From contig CAIMWI010000036.1 in NCBI GenBank assembly GCA_903845215.1, positions 1-64,000 of the forward strand: a stretch of DNA of 64,000 bases. Direction: 5' to 3'. The position numbers were made by a program, and so were the translations under genes. The stretch is from an uncultured Rhodobacterales bacterium (GTDB taxonomy: Bacteria; Pseudomonadota; Alphaproteobacteria; Rhodobacterales; Rhodobacteraceae). How positions within the stretch are numbered: position 1 is the first letter of the stretch; the number at the start of each line of letters is the position of its first letter. Under the pieces are notes generated by a model. That model worked only from the letters and a program-made list of their open reading frames with translations. It ran no database searches and was not told the origin of the DNA. Below are positions 16,482-25,547 of the stretch, in pieces.

Positions 16482-17774
16482 TCACACGATCAGGTCTTGC
16501 CCCTGCTGCGCGCCCACGCCGAACACCCGCTTATAGCGCGCGATCTGATCGGCGGGGCCCATGGCCTTGTTGGGGTTATCAGACAACTTCACAGTCGGCC
16601 GCCCATTGGCCGCCACAGCTTTGCAAACCAAAGAAAACGGCGCCAAAGCATCCGAATCAGCCAAGCCACTGAAATCATTCGTCAGCATCGTGCCCCAGCC
16701 GAATGACACCTTGATGCGGCCAGCAAATTGGCGGTGCAGGTCTTCGATCTTGGCAACATCCAACCCGTCCGAAAAAATCACCAGCTTTTGGCGTGGATCT
16801 TCACCCTTCTCAGCCCACCAGCGAATGGCCACCTCTGCCGCGCGGGCAGGATCGCCGCTGTCGACGCGAATACCCGTCCATGATGCCAGCCAATCCGGCG
16901 CACGTTGCAAAAAGCCTTCAGTGCCAAAGGTATCAGGCAGAATGATGCGCAGGTTGCCGTCATGCTCTTCCTGCCAATCAGCCATGACTTGGTACGGCGT
17001 GCGGGCCAAAGCTGCGTCGGTGTCGGCTAAGGCGGCATAGACCATGGGCAGTTCATGGGCATTGGTGCCGATGGCTTCGATATCGCGGCGCTGTGCGATC
17101 AGGCAGTTCGATGTGCCTGTGAAGCTTTTCTCCAAGCCTTCCATCATCGCTTGCACCGACCAATCCTGCCACAGGAACGAATGCCTGCGGCGGGTGCCAA
17201 AGTCGGCGATACGCAGCCCTTCAATTGCGCGCAGGCGGGTGATCTTTTCCCAAAGCTTGGTCATGGCGCGGGCGTAAAGCACTTGCAGCTCAAACCGTCC
17301 CAGCTTTTGCAACACCGCACGGCCCCGCAGTTCCATCAGCACGGCAAGGGCGGGAATTTCCCATAGCATCACCTCGTGCCAAGCGCCTTCAAACGTCAGC
17401 TCATACTGGCCGTCGCGCTTTTCCAGATGGTAGGGCGGCAGGCGAAAGCCTTCGAACCATTCCATAAAGTCGGGGCGAAACATCTGGCGTTTGCCATAAA
17501 ACATGTTGCCGCGCAGCCAAGTGCTTTCCCCCCGCGACAGCGAAAGCGAGCGCACATGATCCAACTGCTCGCGCAGCTCGCCTTCGTCGACCAGATCTGC
17601 CAAGCGGATTTTGGGGCTGCGGTTGATCAGGCTGAATTCCACCGTGGTGTCGCGGCGGTTGCGAAAGATCGACTGGCACATCAACAGCTTGTAAAAGTCG
17701 GTGTCGATCAAAGACCGCACGATCGGGTCAATTTTCCAGCGGTGGTTCCACACCCGTGTAGCAAGATCAACCAT
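16482..17774 (-). CDS. pncB: Nicotinate phosphoribosyltransferase
   Basis: A 430-residue cytosolic enzyme of the Preiss-Handler NAD salvage route, converting nicotinate and PRPP to nicotinate mononucleotide with ATP hydrolysis. It opens with the family motif SLIDTDFYKLLMCQ and contains FGTRRRHSFLWQ with the histidine that is phosphorylated in this family, plus IRVDSGDP and IFSDGLD in the barrel. The length is typical. GGAGCC lies 5 nt before the ATG. pncA follows downstream, 90 bp after the pncB start in the opposite genome direction and on the same strand, so the two form a NAD salvage locus, with pncA transcribed first. Confidence 0.95.
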   Translation of the reverse strand: MVDLATRVWNHRWKIDPIVRSLIDTDFYKLLMCQSIFRNRRDTTVEFSLINRSPKIRLADLVDEGELREQLDHVRSLSLSRGESTWLRGNMFYGKRQMFRPDFMEWFEGFRLPPYHLEKRDGQYELTFEGAWHEVMLWEIPALAVLMELRGRAVLQKLGRFELQVLYARAMTKLWEKITRLRAIEGLRIADFGTRRRHSFLWQDWSVQAMMEGLEKSFTGTSNCLIAQRRDIEAIGTNAHELPMVYAALADTDAALARTPYQVMADWQEEHDGNLRIILPDTFGTEGFLQRAPDWLASWTGIRVDSGDPARAAEVAIRWWAEKGEDPRQKLVIFSDGLDVAKIEDLHRQFAGRIKVSFGWGTMLTNDFSGLADSDALAPFSLVCKAVAANGRPTVKLSDNPNKAMGPADQIARYKRVFGVGAQQGQDLIV

Positions 17775-17864
17775 TAAACGGCTCCTTTAGGGCGCAACTA
17801 TGGCAGCAAGCGTGCGCAAAGGTCAAAGGGCCATCGCAGGGTAAAGGGGCAGGTTATCGGCAAT

Positions 17865-18470
17865 TTAGGCCAGAACCACGCCCGCCGCCCCCATTGCCTG
17901 CTGTTGCTGTGCCAAAGACCCGTCCAGATCAATCGCACGGCAAGCGTCTTGCAGCACCGTCACGTCAAACCCTTGTGCTGCCGCATCCAGAGCTGAGAAC
18001 GCAACGCAAAAATCAGTCGCAAGTCCCACCAGCGTCAGTGCCGTTATGCCGCGCGCGCGCAAGTAGCCGTCAAGCCCTGTCGCGGTGGTCTTGTCATTCT
18101 CAAACAGGGCGGAATAGCTGTCGATGGCAGGGCGAAAGCCTTTGCGTATCACCAGATGCGCCAGATCGCTGCGCAAAGCAGGGTGAAACGCCGCCCCCTT
18201 GGTGCCTTGCACGCAGTGGCGTGGCCAAAGGGTTTGCGCACCGTAGGGCATTTGCACGGTGGAAAACGGTTTAGCGCCCGCGTGATTTTCAGCGAAAGAA
18301 CTGTGGTTTTCCGGATGCCAATCCTGCGTCAGCACCACGGTTTGAAAGTCTTCCATCAGCGCATTGATCTGCGGGATGATCCCATCGCCTTGGGTTACGG
18401 CCAATGCGCCGCCGGGGCAGAAATCAGACTGCACGTCGATGACGATCAAGGCGTGATGGGGGGCTTGCAT
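17865..18470 (-). CDS. pncA: Nicotinamidase/pyrazinamidase
   Basis: A 201-residue isochorismatase-fold amidase that deamidates nicotinamide to nicotinate, feeding the PncB reaction encoded next to it. The catalytic triad is visible: Asp12 (IVIDVQSDF), a Lys in the conserved central region, and Cys155 (GLATDFCVAFSALDA). The metal-binding segment includes TQDWHPENHSSF. The ATG at 18470 (MQAPHHAL) is preferred over an upstream non-ATG codon because the family begins just before the first beta strand; the ribosome binding site (GAGG) is close to the ATG. It is divergent from trhO. Confidence 0.93.
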   Translation of the reverse strand: MQAPHHALIVIDVQSDFCPGGALAVTQGDGIIPQINALMEDFQTVVLTQDWHPENHSSFAENHAGAKPFSTVQMPYGAQTLWPRHCVQGTKGAAFHPALRSDLAHLVIRKGFRPAIDSYSALFENDKTTATGLDGYLRARGITALTLVGLATDFCVAFSALDAAAQGFDVTVLQDACRAIDLDGSLAQQQQAMGAAGVVLA

Positions 18471-18549
18471 GACCTCAAGGCTAAGCAACCGCGACCAAAG
18501 GGTCAAGCGGGGGTTGAGTTTGCCCGCCCTTTCGGCCTAATGCGCTGCC

Positions 18550-19350
18550 ATGGTCACTGTTGCAGCCCTGTACCACTTTACCCCCTTCCCCGACCCGCAG
18601 GCCCTGCGCGGGCCGCTGTTCGATTTGGCCAAGGCCCACGGCATCATGGGCACGCTGCTTTTGGCAACCGAGGGGATCAACGGCACCATCGCGGGAACCC
18701 GCGCAGGAATTGACACCGTTCTAGACCATATTCGCGCGCTGCCTGGATGCAGCGATCTGGTGTGGAAGGAAAGCGAAGCCGCCAAAATGCCCTTTGTGCG
18801 GATGAAGGTGCGCCTTAAGGCCGAAATCGTCACGCTGGGGGTGGCGGGGGTTGACCCCTTGGCCCGCGTGGGCCGCCATGTGCCGCCGCAAGAGTGGAAC
18901 GCGCTGATCCAATCCCCCGATGTGGCCGTGATTGACACGCGCAACGCCTACGAAATCTCGATCGGCACGTTTGAAGGGGCTGTTGACCCCGGCACGTCAA
19001 CCTTTCGCGAGTTTCCGGCGTGGTGGCAGGAAAACCAGCACAAGTTTGCAGGCAAGCGAATTGCGATGTTCTGCACCGGCGGCATTCGCTGCGAAAAGTC
19101 GACGAATTACCTGCTGGGCCAAGGCGTGCCAGAGGTGTTTCACCTGCAGGGCGGCGTGCTGAAATATCTAGAAGACATCCCCGAGGCTGAAAGCCTTTGG
19201 CAGGGCGAGTGCTTTGTCTTTGACCACCGCGTGGCCGTGGGGCATGGGCTAAAACAGGGCACCGCGCAGATGTGCTGGACCTGTGGCCACCCGATGGCGG
19301 CGGGTGTGCAGTGCCCCGAATGCGGGCCCAACTCTGTTACAACCCGTTGA
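18550..19350 (+). CDS. trhO: tRNA uridine-5-hydroxylase TrhO (rhodanese-like YceA/UPF0176)
   Basis: A 266-residue cytosolic protein that hydroxylates U34 of tRNA in an oxygen-dependent, prephenate-independent route. An N-terminal acylphosphatase-like domain (LLATEGINGTIAG) is followed by a rhodanese domain with the active-site loop FCTGGIRCEKS (Cys175 and Cys181). A C-terminal tail carries CWTCGHPM...CPECG, which looks like a zinc ribbon. The CTGGIRCEK loop is diagnostic of TrhO as opposed to generic sulfurtransferases. It is divergent from pncA with a 79-bp shared upstream region. Confidence 0.93.
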   Translation: MVTVAALYHFTPFPDPQALRGPLFDLAKAHGIMGTLLLATEGINGTIAGTRAGIDTVLDHIRALPGCSDLVWKESEAAKMPFVRMKVRLKAEIVTLGVAGVDPLARVGRHVPPQEWNALIQSPDVAVIDTRNAYEISIGTFEGAVDPGTSTFREFPAWWQENQHKFAGKRIAMFCTGGIRCEKSTNYLLGQGVPEVFHLQGGVLKYLEDIPEAESLWQGECFVFDHRVAVGHGLKQGTAQMCWTCGHPMAAGVQCPECGPNSVTTR

Positions 19351-19411
19351 TTTCGCGTTGACGGCCAAGGCCCTTGGCGCGAAGGTGCACGCAACGTAAC
19401 GCAGGTGCGCG

Positions 19412-20647
19412 ATGACGAAATCTTCGGTCTTTTCTCCGGTTCTTATCGCGGGCTGCGCGGTGCTGATGCTAAGCTTTGCTTTGCGGGCCAGCTTTGGCGT
19501 GTTTCAAATTCCCATCGCGGCAGAATTCGGCTGGCCAAGGTCAGATTTTTCGATGGCGATTGCCATTCAAAACCTGGCTTGGGGCTTGGGCCAGCCCGTT
19601 TTTGGCGCGATGGCCGAGCGGTTTGGCGACCGGCGGGCGATTGTCGCGGGGGCTTTGATGTATGCGGCGGGCCTGCTGCTAAGCGGCTATGCCAGCACAC
19701 CGGGCACGATGCAATTGCTGGAAATTCTGGTGGGCTTTGGGGTGGCGGGCACGGGGTTTGGTGTGATCTTGGCCATTGTCGGGCGCGCATCAAGTGCGGA
19801 AAACCGCAGCATGGCTTTGGGGATCGCCACGGCAGCGGGGTCGATGGGGCAGGTGATCGGCGCGCCGACAGCGCAGTTCTTGTTGCATCACTACCATTGG
19901 CAAACGGTGTTTGGCATCTTTTCGGTGGCAATTCTGTTCAGCCTGTTCGCCCTGCCGTTTCTAAGCGCCCAGCCCAAGGTCTCGAAGGCAGAGTTGCAAG
20001 AAAGCCTTGGCACCGTGCTGTTGCGGGCTTTCAAAGACCCGTCTTATGCCATGATCTTCATGGGATTCTTTTCCTGCGGCTATCAACTGGCCTTTCTGAC
20101 CGCCCACTTTCCCGCTTTTATCACCGAACGCTGCGGGGCGATTGATCCGTCAGGCATGCTGGCGGGAATAGGGATCACCACGCCGTCTATTCTTGGGGCG
20201 ATCAGCATTTCGGTGATCGGGCTGTTTAACATCGGTGGGTCGATTTTGGCAGGCTACTTGGGCAAGCTGTATTCCAAAAAGTACCTGCTGGCGGCGATTT
20301 ATACGGGGCGCACAATCGCCTCGATTGCCTTCATCGCCACGCCGATGACCCCCACCACGGTCTTGATCTTTTCGGCGGTGATGGGGTCGATGTGGCTGGC
20401 GACCGTGCCGCTGACCTCGGGACTTGTGGCCCATCTTTACGGGCTGCGCTATATGGGCACGCTGTACGGCTTTGTGTTCTTAAGCCATCAGCTGGGGTCG
20501 TTCTTGGGCGTCTGGCTGGGCGGGGCGATGTATGATCTGACCGGCGGCTATACCATGGTCTGGTGGATTGGCATTGGCGTTGGGGCCTTTTCAGCCCTGA
20601 TCCACCTGCCCATCCGCGAAAGGCCCGTGGCGCTGCAAATGGCGTAA
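19412..20647 (+). CDS. MFS transporter
   Basis: A 411-residue polytopic inner-membrane protein with about twelve hydrophobic segments. The first half contains GAMAERFGDRRAI, a version of the MFS loop 2-3 motif, and FGVFQIPIAAEFGWPRSDFS near the N-terminus resembles the oxalate/formate antiporter and monocarboxylate-transporter-like branch. The substrate is not determinable. GCAGG lies 7 nt before the ATG. The next gene on the same strand starts 55 bp downstream and is functionally unrelated. Confidence 0.82.
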   Translation: MTKSSVFSPVLIAGCAVLMLSFALRASFGVFQIPIAAEFGWPRSDFSMAIAIQNLAWGLGQPVFGAMAERFGDRRAIVAGALMYAAGLLLSGYASTPGTMQLLEILVGFGVAGTGFGVILAIVGRASSAENRSMALGIATAAGSMGQVIGAPTAQFLLHHYHWQTVFGIFSVAILFSLFALPFLSAQPKVSKAELQESLGTVLLRAFKDPSYAMIFMGFFSCGYQLAFLTAHFPAFITERCGAIDPSGMLAGIGITTPSILGAISISVIGLFNIGGSILAGYLGKLYSKKYLLAAIYTGRTIASIAFIATPMTPTTVLIFSAVMGSMWLATVPLTSGLVAHLYGLRYMGTLYGFVFLSHQLGSFLGVWLGGAMYDLTGGYTMVWWIGIGVGAFSALIHLPIRERPVALQMA

Positions 20648-20702
20648 CACTTCCCAAGGTCCGGCCCATGTTGTAACCAGCGGAAGATACCCAAAGGTCC
20701 GC

Positions 20703-21716
20703 ATGTCCCAACCTCTCGCCCCCCGCGTCATCGTGATGAACGACACCTCTGGACGCAGCCACCACGGCTGCGCCCGCGTGATGCGACTTTTGTATCAGGG
20801 GCTTGGGCGGCACGGGCTGCAGATCATCCACCGCAGTATGGCCCGGTCTGAATGGTCGCGCGAGAAAGGCTTTGCCGAAGCGCTTGAAAGTGCCGATCTG
20901 ATCGTGATCAACGGCGAGGGCACCCTGCACCATGGAAGAGCGGCGGGGCGGACCCTGCTGAACGTCATCCCCGCTGCCAAGGCCAAGGGTGTCCCTGTCG
21001 CCGTGATCAATGCGCTTTGGCAGGACAACCCGCCAGAATTTCTGGACCTCGTCTCAGGTGCCGCGCTGGTCGCCACCCGCGATCAGCGCAGTGGGTCCGA
21101 ACTGGCCAAACTTGATAATGTCCGCACCCTGCCTGACCTGTCGCTGTCCGCTGGAACAGCGCCGCAACTTGGCCCCCGCGACCAGTTCTATTGCGGCGAC
21201 TCGGTCCGTTGGTCTACTCGCCGCGCCCTCGCCCTTGCGGGCAAGCACCTGAAGGCCGACGCTTTGGTGCCGACAAAGACCCGCGCCTCTGCGCTGTGGA
21301 TGGAGAAACCCTTCGGACCATGGCTCTCGGCCATGTACCACGGCGCTGCGCCCTTCGGCCTGCCGCCCCTGCAACTGGCGGCAACGGAGGCCGACTATCT
21401 TCGCCTGCTTGGCCGCGCTCGGATGTATCTAACGGGACGCTTCCACGGCATCTGCCTATCTTTGGTCACCGGAACGCCCTTCCTGACCACCGGTTCTAAC
21501 TCGTGGAAGATCGAAGCACTTCTTGCCGATGCGGGCCTTCCCCAATCCCGCGCCATCGCCGAAGAAGACCTTGCCACCCTGTCACAAGACGACCTTAACC
21601 GCCCCTTTTCTGTGCAGGAAACGCAAGGTATCGCCACCTTTCTCGCCAAAGCACAGCGCGAAAGTGAGCAACTGTTCGCAGACCTCGCTGCCCTCGCATG
21701 GCGAGGCCAGCGATGA
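20703..21716 (+). CDS. Polysaccharide pyruvyl transferase family protein
   Basis: A 337-residue protein of the CsaB/WcaK-like family, which attaches pyruvate ketals to surface sugars or fills related glycosyl-transfer roles. Recognisable segments are NDTSGRSHHGC at the N-terminus, LIVINGEGTLHHG, and the C-terminal YLTGRFHGICLSLVTGTPF, where the GRFHG motif is the strongest family signature. AAAGG lies 5 nt before the ATG. The stop overlaps the start of the GT29-like gene (ATGA), so the two act as a coupled pair. No other capsule or LPS gene is adjacent, so the acceptor glycan is unknown. Confidence 0.85.
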   Translation: MSQPLAPRVIVMNDTSGRSHHGCARVMRLLYQGLGRHGLQIIHRSMARSEWSREKGFAEALESADLIVINGEGTLHHGRAAGRTLLNVIPAAKAKGVPVAVINALWQDNPPEFLDLVSGAALVATRDQRSGSELAKLDNVRTLPDLSLSAGTAPQLGPRDQFYCGDSVRWSTRRALALAGKHLKADALVPTKTRASALWMEKPFGPWLSAMYHGAAPFGLPPLQLAATEADYLRLLGRARMYLTGRFHGICLSLVTGTPFLTTGSNSWKIEALLADAGLPQSRAIAEEDLATLSQDDLNRPFSVQETQGIATFLAKAQRESEQLFADLAALAWRGQR

Positions 21717-22345
21717 TTTTGTCCTTTGTTCTGGCCAAGTTGGGTGGCAATGAACGCGCGCTGGAATGCTTTTCCCTGCGCCCCGAGGTGCTGATGGCCC
21801 ACCTGAGCGGGAAGACTGTCGCCCTGATTGGCAACGCCAAAAGCTTGTCGCTAGGCCAGTTCGGCCCCTTCATCGACCTTGCTGACATCGTCATCCGCCT
21901 GAACGCTGCCCCTATGCCCAGCGCTGTGTCTCACGGCACGAAAAGCGACTGGATCGCCCTTTCCTCTCCGATCCCAACCGAAATCCTGCAATCTCGTAAC
22001 CCAACCCACGTTCTTTGGATGACCCGCAAGCGCAAACGCTTGCCCTACGCGCTGGCCGTTAGACCTGGCTTTTACCTCAACCGCCGTTCTGATGCCTTGG
22101 CGCTTCGGGCACAACTCAACGCCCCCCCCACCACTGGCCTGATGATGATCGACCTGCTCGCACGCTCCCCAGCGGCCAAGATCACCCTCTACGGCTTTGA
22201 CTTTTTCACCTCGCTGTCGCTCTCAGGCAGCCGCACTGCCGAGCAGGTTCCGCACGATTTTGCCGCAGAACGGGCCTTCGTCGACGCCCTTCTGGCCCGC
22301 GACCCCCGTTTTTCCCTGCGTATCCCCTCCGCTATATCGGAATAA
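21713..22345 (+). CDS. GT29 (sialyltransferase-like) glycosyltransferase
   Basis: A 210-residue protein that shows counterparts of the eukaryotic sialyltransferase motifs: motif L-like VALIGNAKSL...IDLADIVIRLNAAP and motif S-like PPTTGLMMIDLL...ITLYGFDFF. These place it in CAZy family GT29 or its bacterial relatives; whether the donor is CMP-sialic acid cannot be said. The ATG at 21713 is chosen because it overlaps the upstream stop (ATGA); an ATG 15 nt earlier is also in frame. It has no signal peptide and is presumably cytosolic. It is paired with a pyruvyl transferase, suggesting joint decoration of one surface glycan. Confidence 0.75.
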   Translation: MILSFVLAKLGGNERALECFSLRPEVLMAHLSGKTVALIGNAKSLSLGQFGPFIDLADIVIRLNAAPMPSAVSHGTKSDWIALSSPIPTEILQSRNPTHVLWMTRKRKRLPYALAVRPGFYLNRRSDALALRAQLNAPPTTGLMMIDLLARSPAAKITLYGFDFFTSLSLSGSRTAEQVPHDFAAERAFVDALLARDPRFSLRIPSAISE

Positions 22346-22464
22346 CCTGGCTATGGGCGGAGAGTCACGCCCAGGCCCCATTCGCCCCTTTCCCCCCGCA
22401 GCGTCCTGCGGTAAGGCGCGCTTGGTCTTGCTGACTGACTGTCTTGACGTAAAGGAGAACCCCG

Positions 22465-23487
22465 ATGGGCTATAAGGTCGTCGTCGCGGGTGCCACGGGC
22501 AACGTGGGCCGCGAAATGCTGAACATCCTCGCCGAGCGCGAGTTCCCCGTGGACGAGATTGCCGCGCTGGCATCGCGAAAATCTTTGGGCACCGAAATCA
22601 GCTTTGGCGAGAAAACCGTCAAGACCAAGGATCTCGACACCTTTGATTTCACCGGCTGGGACATTGCATTGTTCGCCGTGGGATCGGAAGCGACCAAGAT
22701 ATACGCGCCCAAAGCGGCAGCGGCCGGTTGCATCGTGATCGATAACTCTTCGCTGTATCGCTACGACCCGCTGATCCCACTGATCGTGCCGGAAGTGAAC
22801 GCCGATAAGATCTTTATGTATAAAAACAAGAACATCATCGCCAACCCCAACTGCTCTACCGCGCAGATGGTCGTGGCGCTGAAGCCCTTGCACGACCGCG
22901 CGCGCATCAAGCGCGTTGTCGTCAGCACCTATCAGTCGGTGTCGGGTGCGGGCAAAGAAGGCATTGATGAATTGTGGAGCCAGACGAAAGGCATCTATGT
23001 GCCCGGTCAAGAAGTGGCCCCATCAAAGTTTCCCAAGCAAATCGCCTTTAACGTGATTCCGCAGATTGACGTCTTCCTCGACGATGGGTCGACCAAGGAA
23101 GAATGGAAAATGGTGGCCGAGACGAAAAAGATCCTCGACCCCAAGATCAAAGTCACCGCCACCTGCGTGCGCGTGCCGGTGTTCGTTGGCCATTCCGAGT
23201 CGATCAACATCGAATTCGAAGAGCCGCTCGATTGGCAAGAAGCGCAAGACATCCTGCGCGAGGCCCCAGGCGTGCTGTTGATCGACAAGCGCGAACCCGG
23301 TGGCTATATCACCCCCATCGAATGTGTGGGCGAATATGCCACCTATATTAGCCGCGTGCGGCAGGATTCCACCATCGAAAACGGCATCTCCTTGTGGTGC
23401 GTGTCTGACAACCTGCGCAAAGGCGCTGCCCTGAATGCGGTACAGATTGCAGAAGTGCTGGGCAACAAGGTGCTAAAAAAGGGCTGA
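22465..23487 (+). CDS. asd: Aspartate-semialdehyde dehydrogenase
   Basis: A 340-residue cytosolic enzyme that reduces aspartyl phosphate to aspartate semialdehyde for lysine, diaminopimelate, threonine and methionine synthesis. The N-terminal NADP-binding motif VAGATGNVGREML, the catalytic cysteine Cys130 in NPNCSTAQM, and the substrate-binding CVRVPVFVGHSESINIEF are all present. The length is normal. AAGGAGAA lies 5 nt before the ATG. It is a single-gene unit: a 119-bp upstream gap without a clear promoter and a strong terminator downstream. Confidence 0.96.
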   Translation: MGYKVVVAGATGNVGREMLNILAEREFPVDEIAALASRKSLGTEISFGEKTVKTKDLDTFDFTGWDIALFAVGSEATKIYAPKAAAAGCIVIDNSSLYRYDPLIPLIVPEVNADKIFMYKNKNIIANPNCSTAQMVVALKPLHDRARIKRVVVSTYQSVSGAGKEGIDELWSQTKGIYVPGQEVAPSKFPKQIAFNVIPQIDVFLDDGSTKEEWKMVAETKKILDPKIKVTATCVRVPVFVGHSESINIEFEEPLDWQEAQDILREAPGVLLIDKREPGGYITPIECVGEYATYISRVRQDSTIENGISLWCVSDNLRKGAALNAVQIAEVLGNKVLKKG

Positions 23488-23504
23488 TCCTGCCCAATCG
23501 AATC

Positions 23505-23535
23505 AAAAGCCCCGCGCCATTCGCGGGGCTTTTTC
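23505..23535 (+). terminator. Intrinsic terminator of asd
   Basis: AAAAGCCCCGCG and CGCGGGGCTTTTT form a long GC stem with a short CCATT loop followed by a T-tract, 18 nt after the asd stop. The A-rich 5' side means it could also act on the minus strand. Confidence 0.9.
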
Positions 23536-23550
23536 GTTTCTGCCCGCCCC

Positions 23551-23590
23551 CTTCATCTTGGCAAAAATACTCAGGGGGAGCGGGGAGGCG
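23551..23590 (-). repeat. Intergenic element, copy 1 (5'-truncated)
   Basis: The 23-nt core occupies 23551-23573 on the minus strand (GAGTATTT, 3 nt, CCAAGATGAA). Two C-rich blocks (each CTCCCC) precede it, but the matching G-rich arm seen in copies 4-6 is absent. It sits between the convergent genes asd and the TPR gene. Confidence 0.7.
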
Positions 23591-23609
23591 GGCCTTCTTA
23601 TGGCAAAGG

Positions 23610-24068
23610 TTATGCCCCGGCAGCCTTCAGCGCGGCTTCCAGATCTTGCGCCTGCTCACAAGTGCCACACAGCGCTTTCAGCTTTGCCAGGTTGGCCTTG
23701 GCCTCGTCCAGCTTACCCGTCGTGATGAACAATTCACCCTGGTACTCCAGCGCGCCCAGATGGTCGGGGTTGATCGACAGCACGGCCAAATAGGCGGCAT
23801 CGCTGTCAGCCAACTGGCCCAGCTTGCGATAGGTGAACCCAAGAAGGTTCCACGCATCCGCGTTTTTGGCATCAGCCTTGGTCAGGGCGATCAAGTTCGG
23901 CAAGGCCGCCACAAAATTGCCCTCGTCCACCATGGCCTTAGCCTCGTCGTAAGACGCCGAAGATAGGGTGCTTGATCCGTCAGAACTGCCAGCCGCCAGT
24001 GCGGGCACGGCCAATAAGGTGGAAAGGGCCATCAGCGCGGCCAGAAAGCTGGTGAAGATTTGGGTCAT
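23610..24068 (-). CDS. Secreted or periplasmic TPR-repeat protein
   Basis: A 152-residue protein with a clear signal peptide (MTQIFTSFLAALMALST..., cleavage near ALAA) followed by a Ser/Gly-rich linker and about two to three tetratricopeptide repeats (for example ADAWNLLGFTYRKLGQLADSDAAY). TPR proteins mediate protein-protein contacts; no enzyme domain is present. Two cysteines near the C-terminus (CGTCEQ) could form a disulfide. The ATG at 24068 has GGAG 7 nt upstream. It is a monocistronic-looking gene between asd (convergent) and an aminotransferase gene on the same strand. The specific role is unknown. Confidence 0.75.
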   Translation of the reverse strand: MTQIFTSFLAALMALSTLLAVPALAAGSSDGSSTLSSASYDEAKAMVDEGNFVAALPNLIALTKADAKNADAWNLLGFTYRKLGQLADSDAAYLAVLSINPDHLGALEYQGELFITTGKLDEAKANLAKLKALCGTCEQAQDLEAALKAAGA

Positions 24069-24144
24069 AGACAAGCTCCGGTTTAAGATACAAGCGTTCT
24101 ACGCCAAAGCTTGGCGTTTCCGTCGTAACACTTGCGTGAAAAAA

Positions 24145-25485
24145 TCACGCCAACCCTTCTGCCTGCAGCACCTGCCGGATTGAGGTGGCGCATTTGTCAA
24201 CAATTTCCGTCAGTTCCGCGTCCGAGCAATTGTAGGGCGGCGACAAGATCACGATATCGCCATGCACCCCATCGACATTGCCGCCAACCGGATAGCAGAT
24301 CAGCCCGTTTTCCATCGCCTGTGCGCGCACCTTCAGGTGCAACTGGCAGGATGCGTCAAACGGGGCCTTGGTGGCGCGGTTTGCCACCAGTTCGGCGCAG
24401 ATGAAATGGCCGCGCCCGCGAATATCGCCAATCGCCTCTACCCCCACCAGCGCATCGGCCATCCAGCCCTTAATTCGGTCGCCATTGGCCGCCACCCGCG
24501 CCAGCAATCCCTCGCGCGCGATGATCTTTTGCACGGCAACCCCAGCGGCACAGGCGGCGGTGTGGCCGGTGAACGTATGGCCCGTACCAAATGCGCCATC
24601 TTTGGCGCGGATCACCTCCCACACCTTGGTGGTGCAGATGGCGGCGCCCAGCGGCACATAGCCCGCGGCCAGCCCTTTGGCGACCGACATGATATCGGGT
24701 TCCACCCCATCATAGGCCAAGGCGCGCCACGTTCCCGTGCGCCCCGCGCCGCACATCACCTCGTCCGAGATCATAAGCACGCCGTATTTGGTGCAAATAT
24801 CGCGCACAAGTTTGGCGTAGCCATCGGGGGCGGGCACGCACCCGCCCGCAGCACCCACCACGGGTTCGAACACAAAGGCTGCAATGGTGTGCGGCCCTTC
24901 ACGCAGTATGGCCGCTTCCAACTCTGCCGCGCAAGCGGCCCCCACCGTGGCCGCATCTGCCCCCGCCACAGGCCGATAGGCATTCACCGGCGACAGTTTG
25001 ATCGAGGAGATAAAGGCCCCTTCATAAGCCGCCGTGCGTTCGGCAAAACCCGAAAGGCCCAGTGCGCCCAGTGTGTTGCCATGCCACGACCGCTGCCGCG
25101 AGATGAACTTGCGCCGCGATTTCTGGCCGTTCGCGGTGTGATACTGCAACGCAATCTTCAGACAGCTTTCCACCGCTTCAGACCCGCTTGTGACATAGAC
25201 CATTTCGCGCAGGGTGCCCCCGCATTGGGCGCGGATGATCTCGGTCAGTTCTTCCAGCGCATCGGTGGTGAAATTGTAGCGGTATGCGTGGGCGATGTCA
25301 GACATCTGCCCTGCGACGGCGGCGTTCACCTCGTCATTGGCGTGGCCCAAGCAATAGACGGCAGGCCCGCCCGACCCGTCGATATAGGCCTTGCCGGTGG
25401 CATCCCACAGATAACTGCCCTTGGCGCGCACAACGCGCGGCAGCTCGGCGGTGGATTTCAGCGGTTCGGGGGATGTGGTGGCCAT
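24145..25485 (-). CDS. Class-III pyridoxal-phosphate aminotransferase
   Basis: A 446-residue PLP enzyme of the class-III (omega) aminotransferase fold. Seen in order: YLWDATGKAYIDGSGG at the N-terminus, the cofactor phosphate-binding VTSGSEAVESCLK, RRKFISRQRSWHGNTLGALG, the metal/PLP Asp in MISDEVMCGAGRTGTW, and the Schiff-base lysine in MSVAKGLAAGY. The substrate cannot be set between beta-alanine, putrescine, or other omega-amino donors. GGAG lies 8 nt before the ATG at 25485. It follows sbtB by 62 bp on the same strand and could be read through from that operon, though no functional link is evident. Confidence 0.88.
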   Translation of the reverse strand: MATTSPEPLKSTAELPRVVRAKGSYLWDATGKAYIDGSGGPAVYCLGHANDEVNAAVAGQMSDIAHAYRYNFTTDALEELTEIIRAQCGGTLREMVYVTSGSEAVESCLKIALQYHTANGQKSRRKFISRQRSWHGNTLGALGLSGFAERTAAYEGAFISSIKLSPVNAYRPVAGADAATVGAACAAELEAAILREGPHTIAAFVFEPVVGAAGGCVPAPDGYAKLVRDICTKYGVLMISDEVMCGAGRTGTWRALAYDGVEPDIMSVAKGLAAGYVPLGAAICTTKVWEVIRAKDGAFGTGHTFTGHTAACAAGVAVQKIIAREGLLARVAANGDRIKGWMADALVGVEAIGDIRGRGHFICAELVANRATKAPFDASCQLHLKVRAQAMENGLICYPVGGNVDGVHGDIVILSPPYNCSDAELTEIVDKCATSIRQVLQAEGLA

Positions 25486-25547
25486 GGCAAACTCCAACTT
25501 TGCCGCACTGTGTCAGCGCCACTGCGCCACATCAAGGCCCCTGCCCC

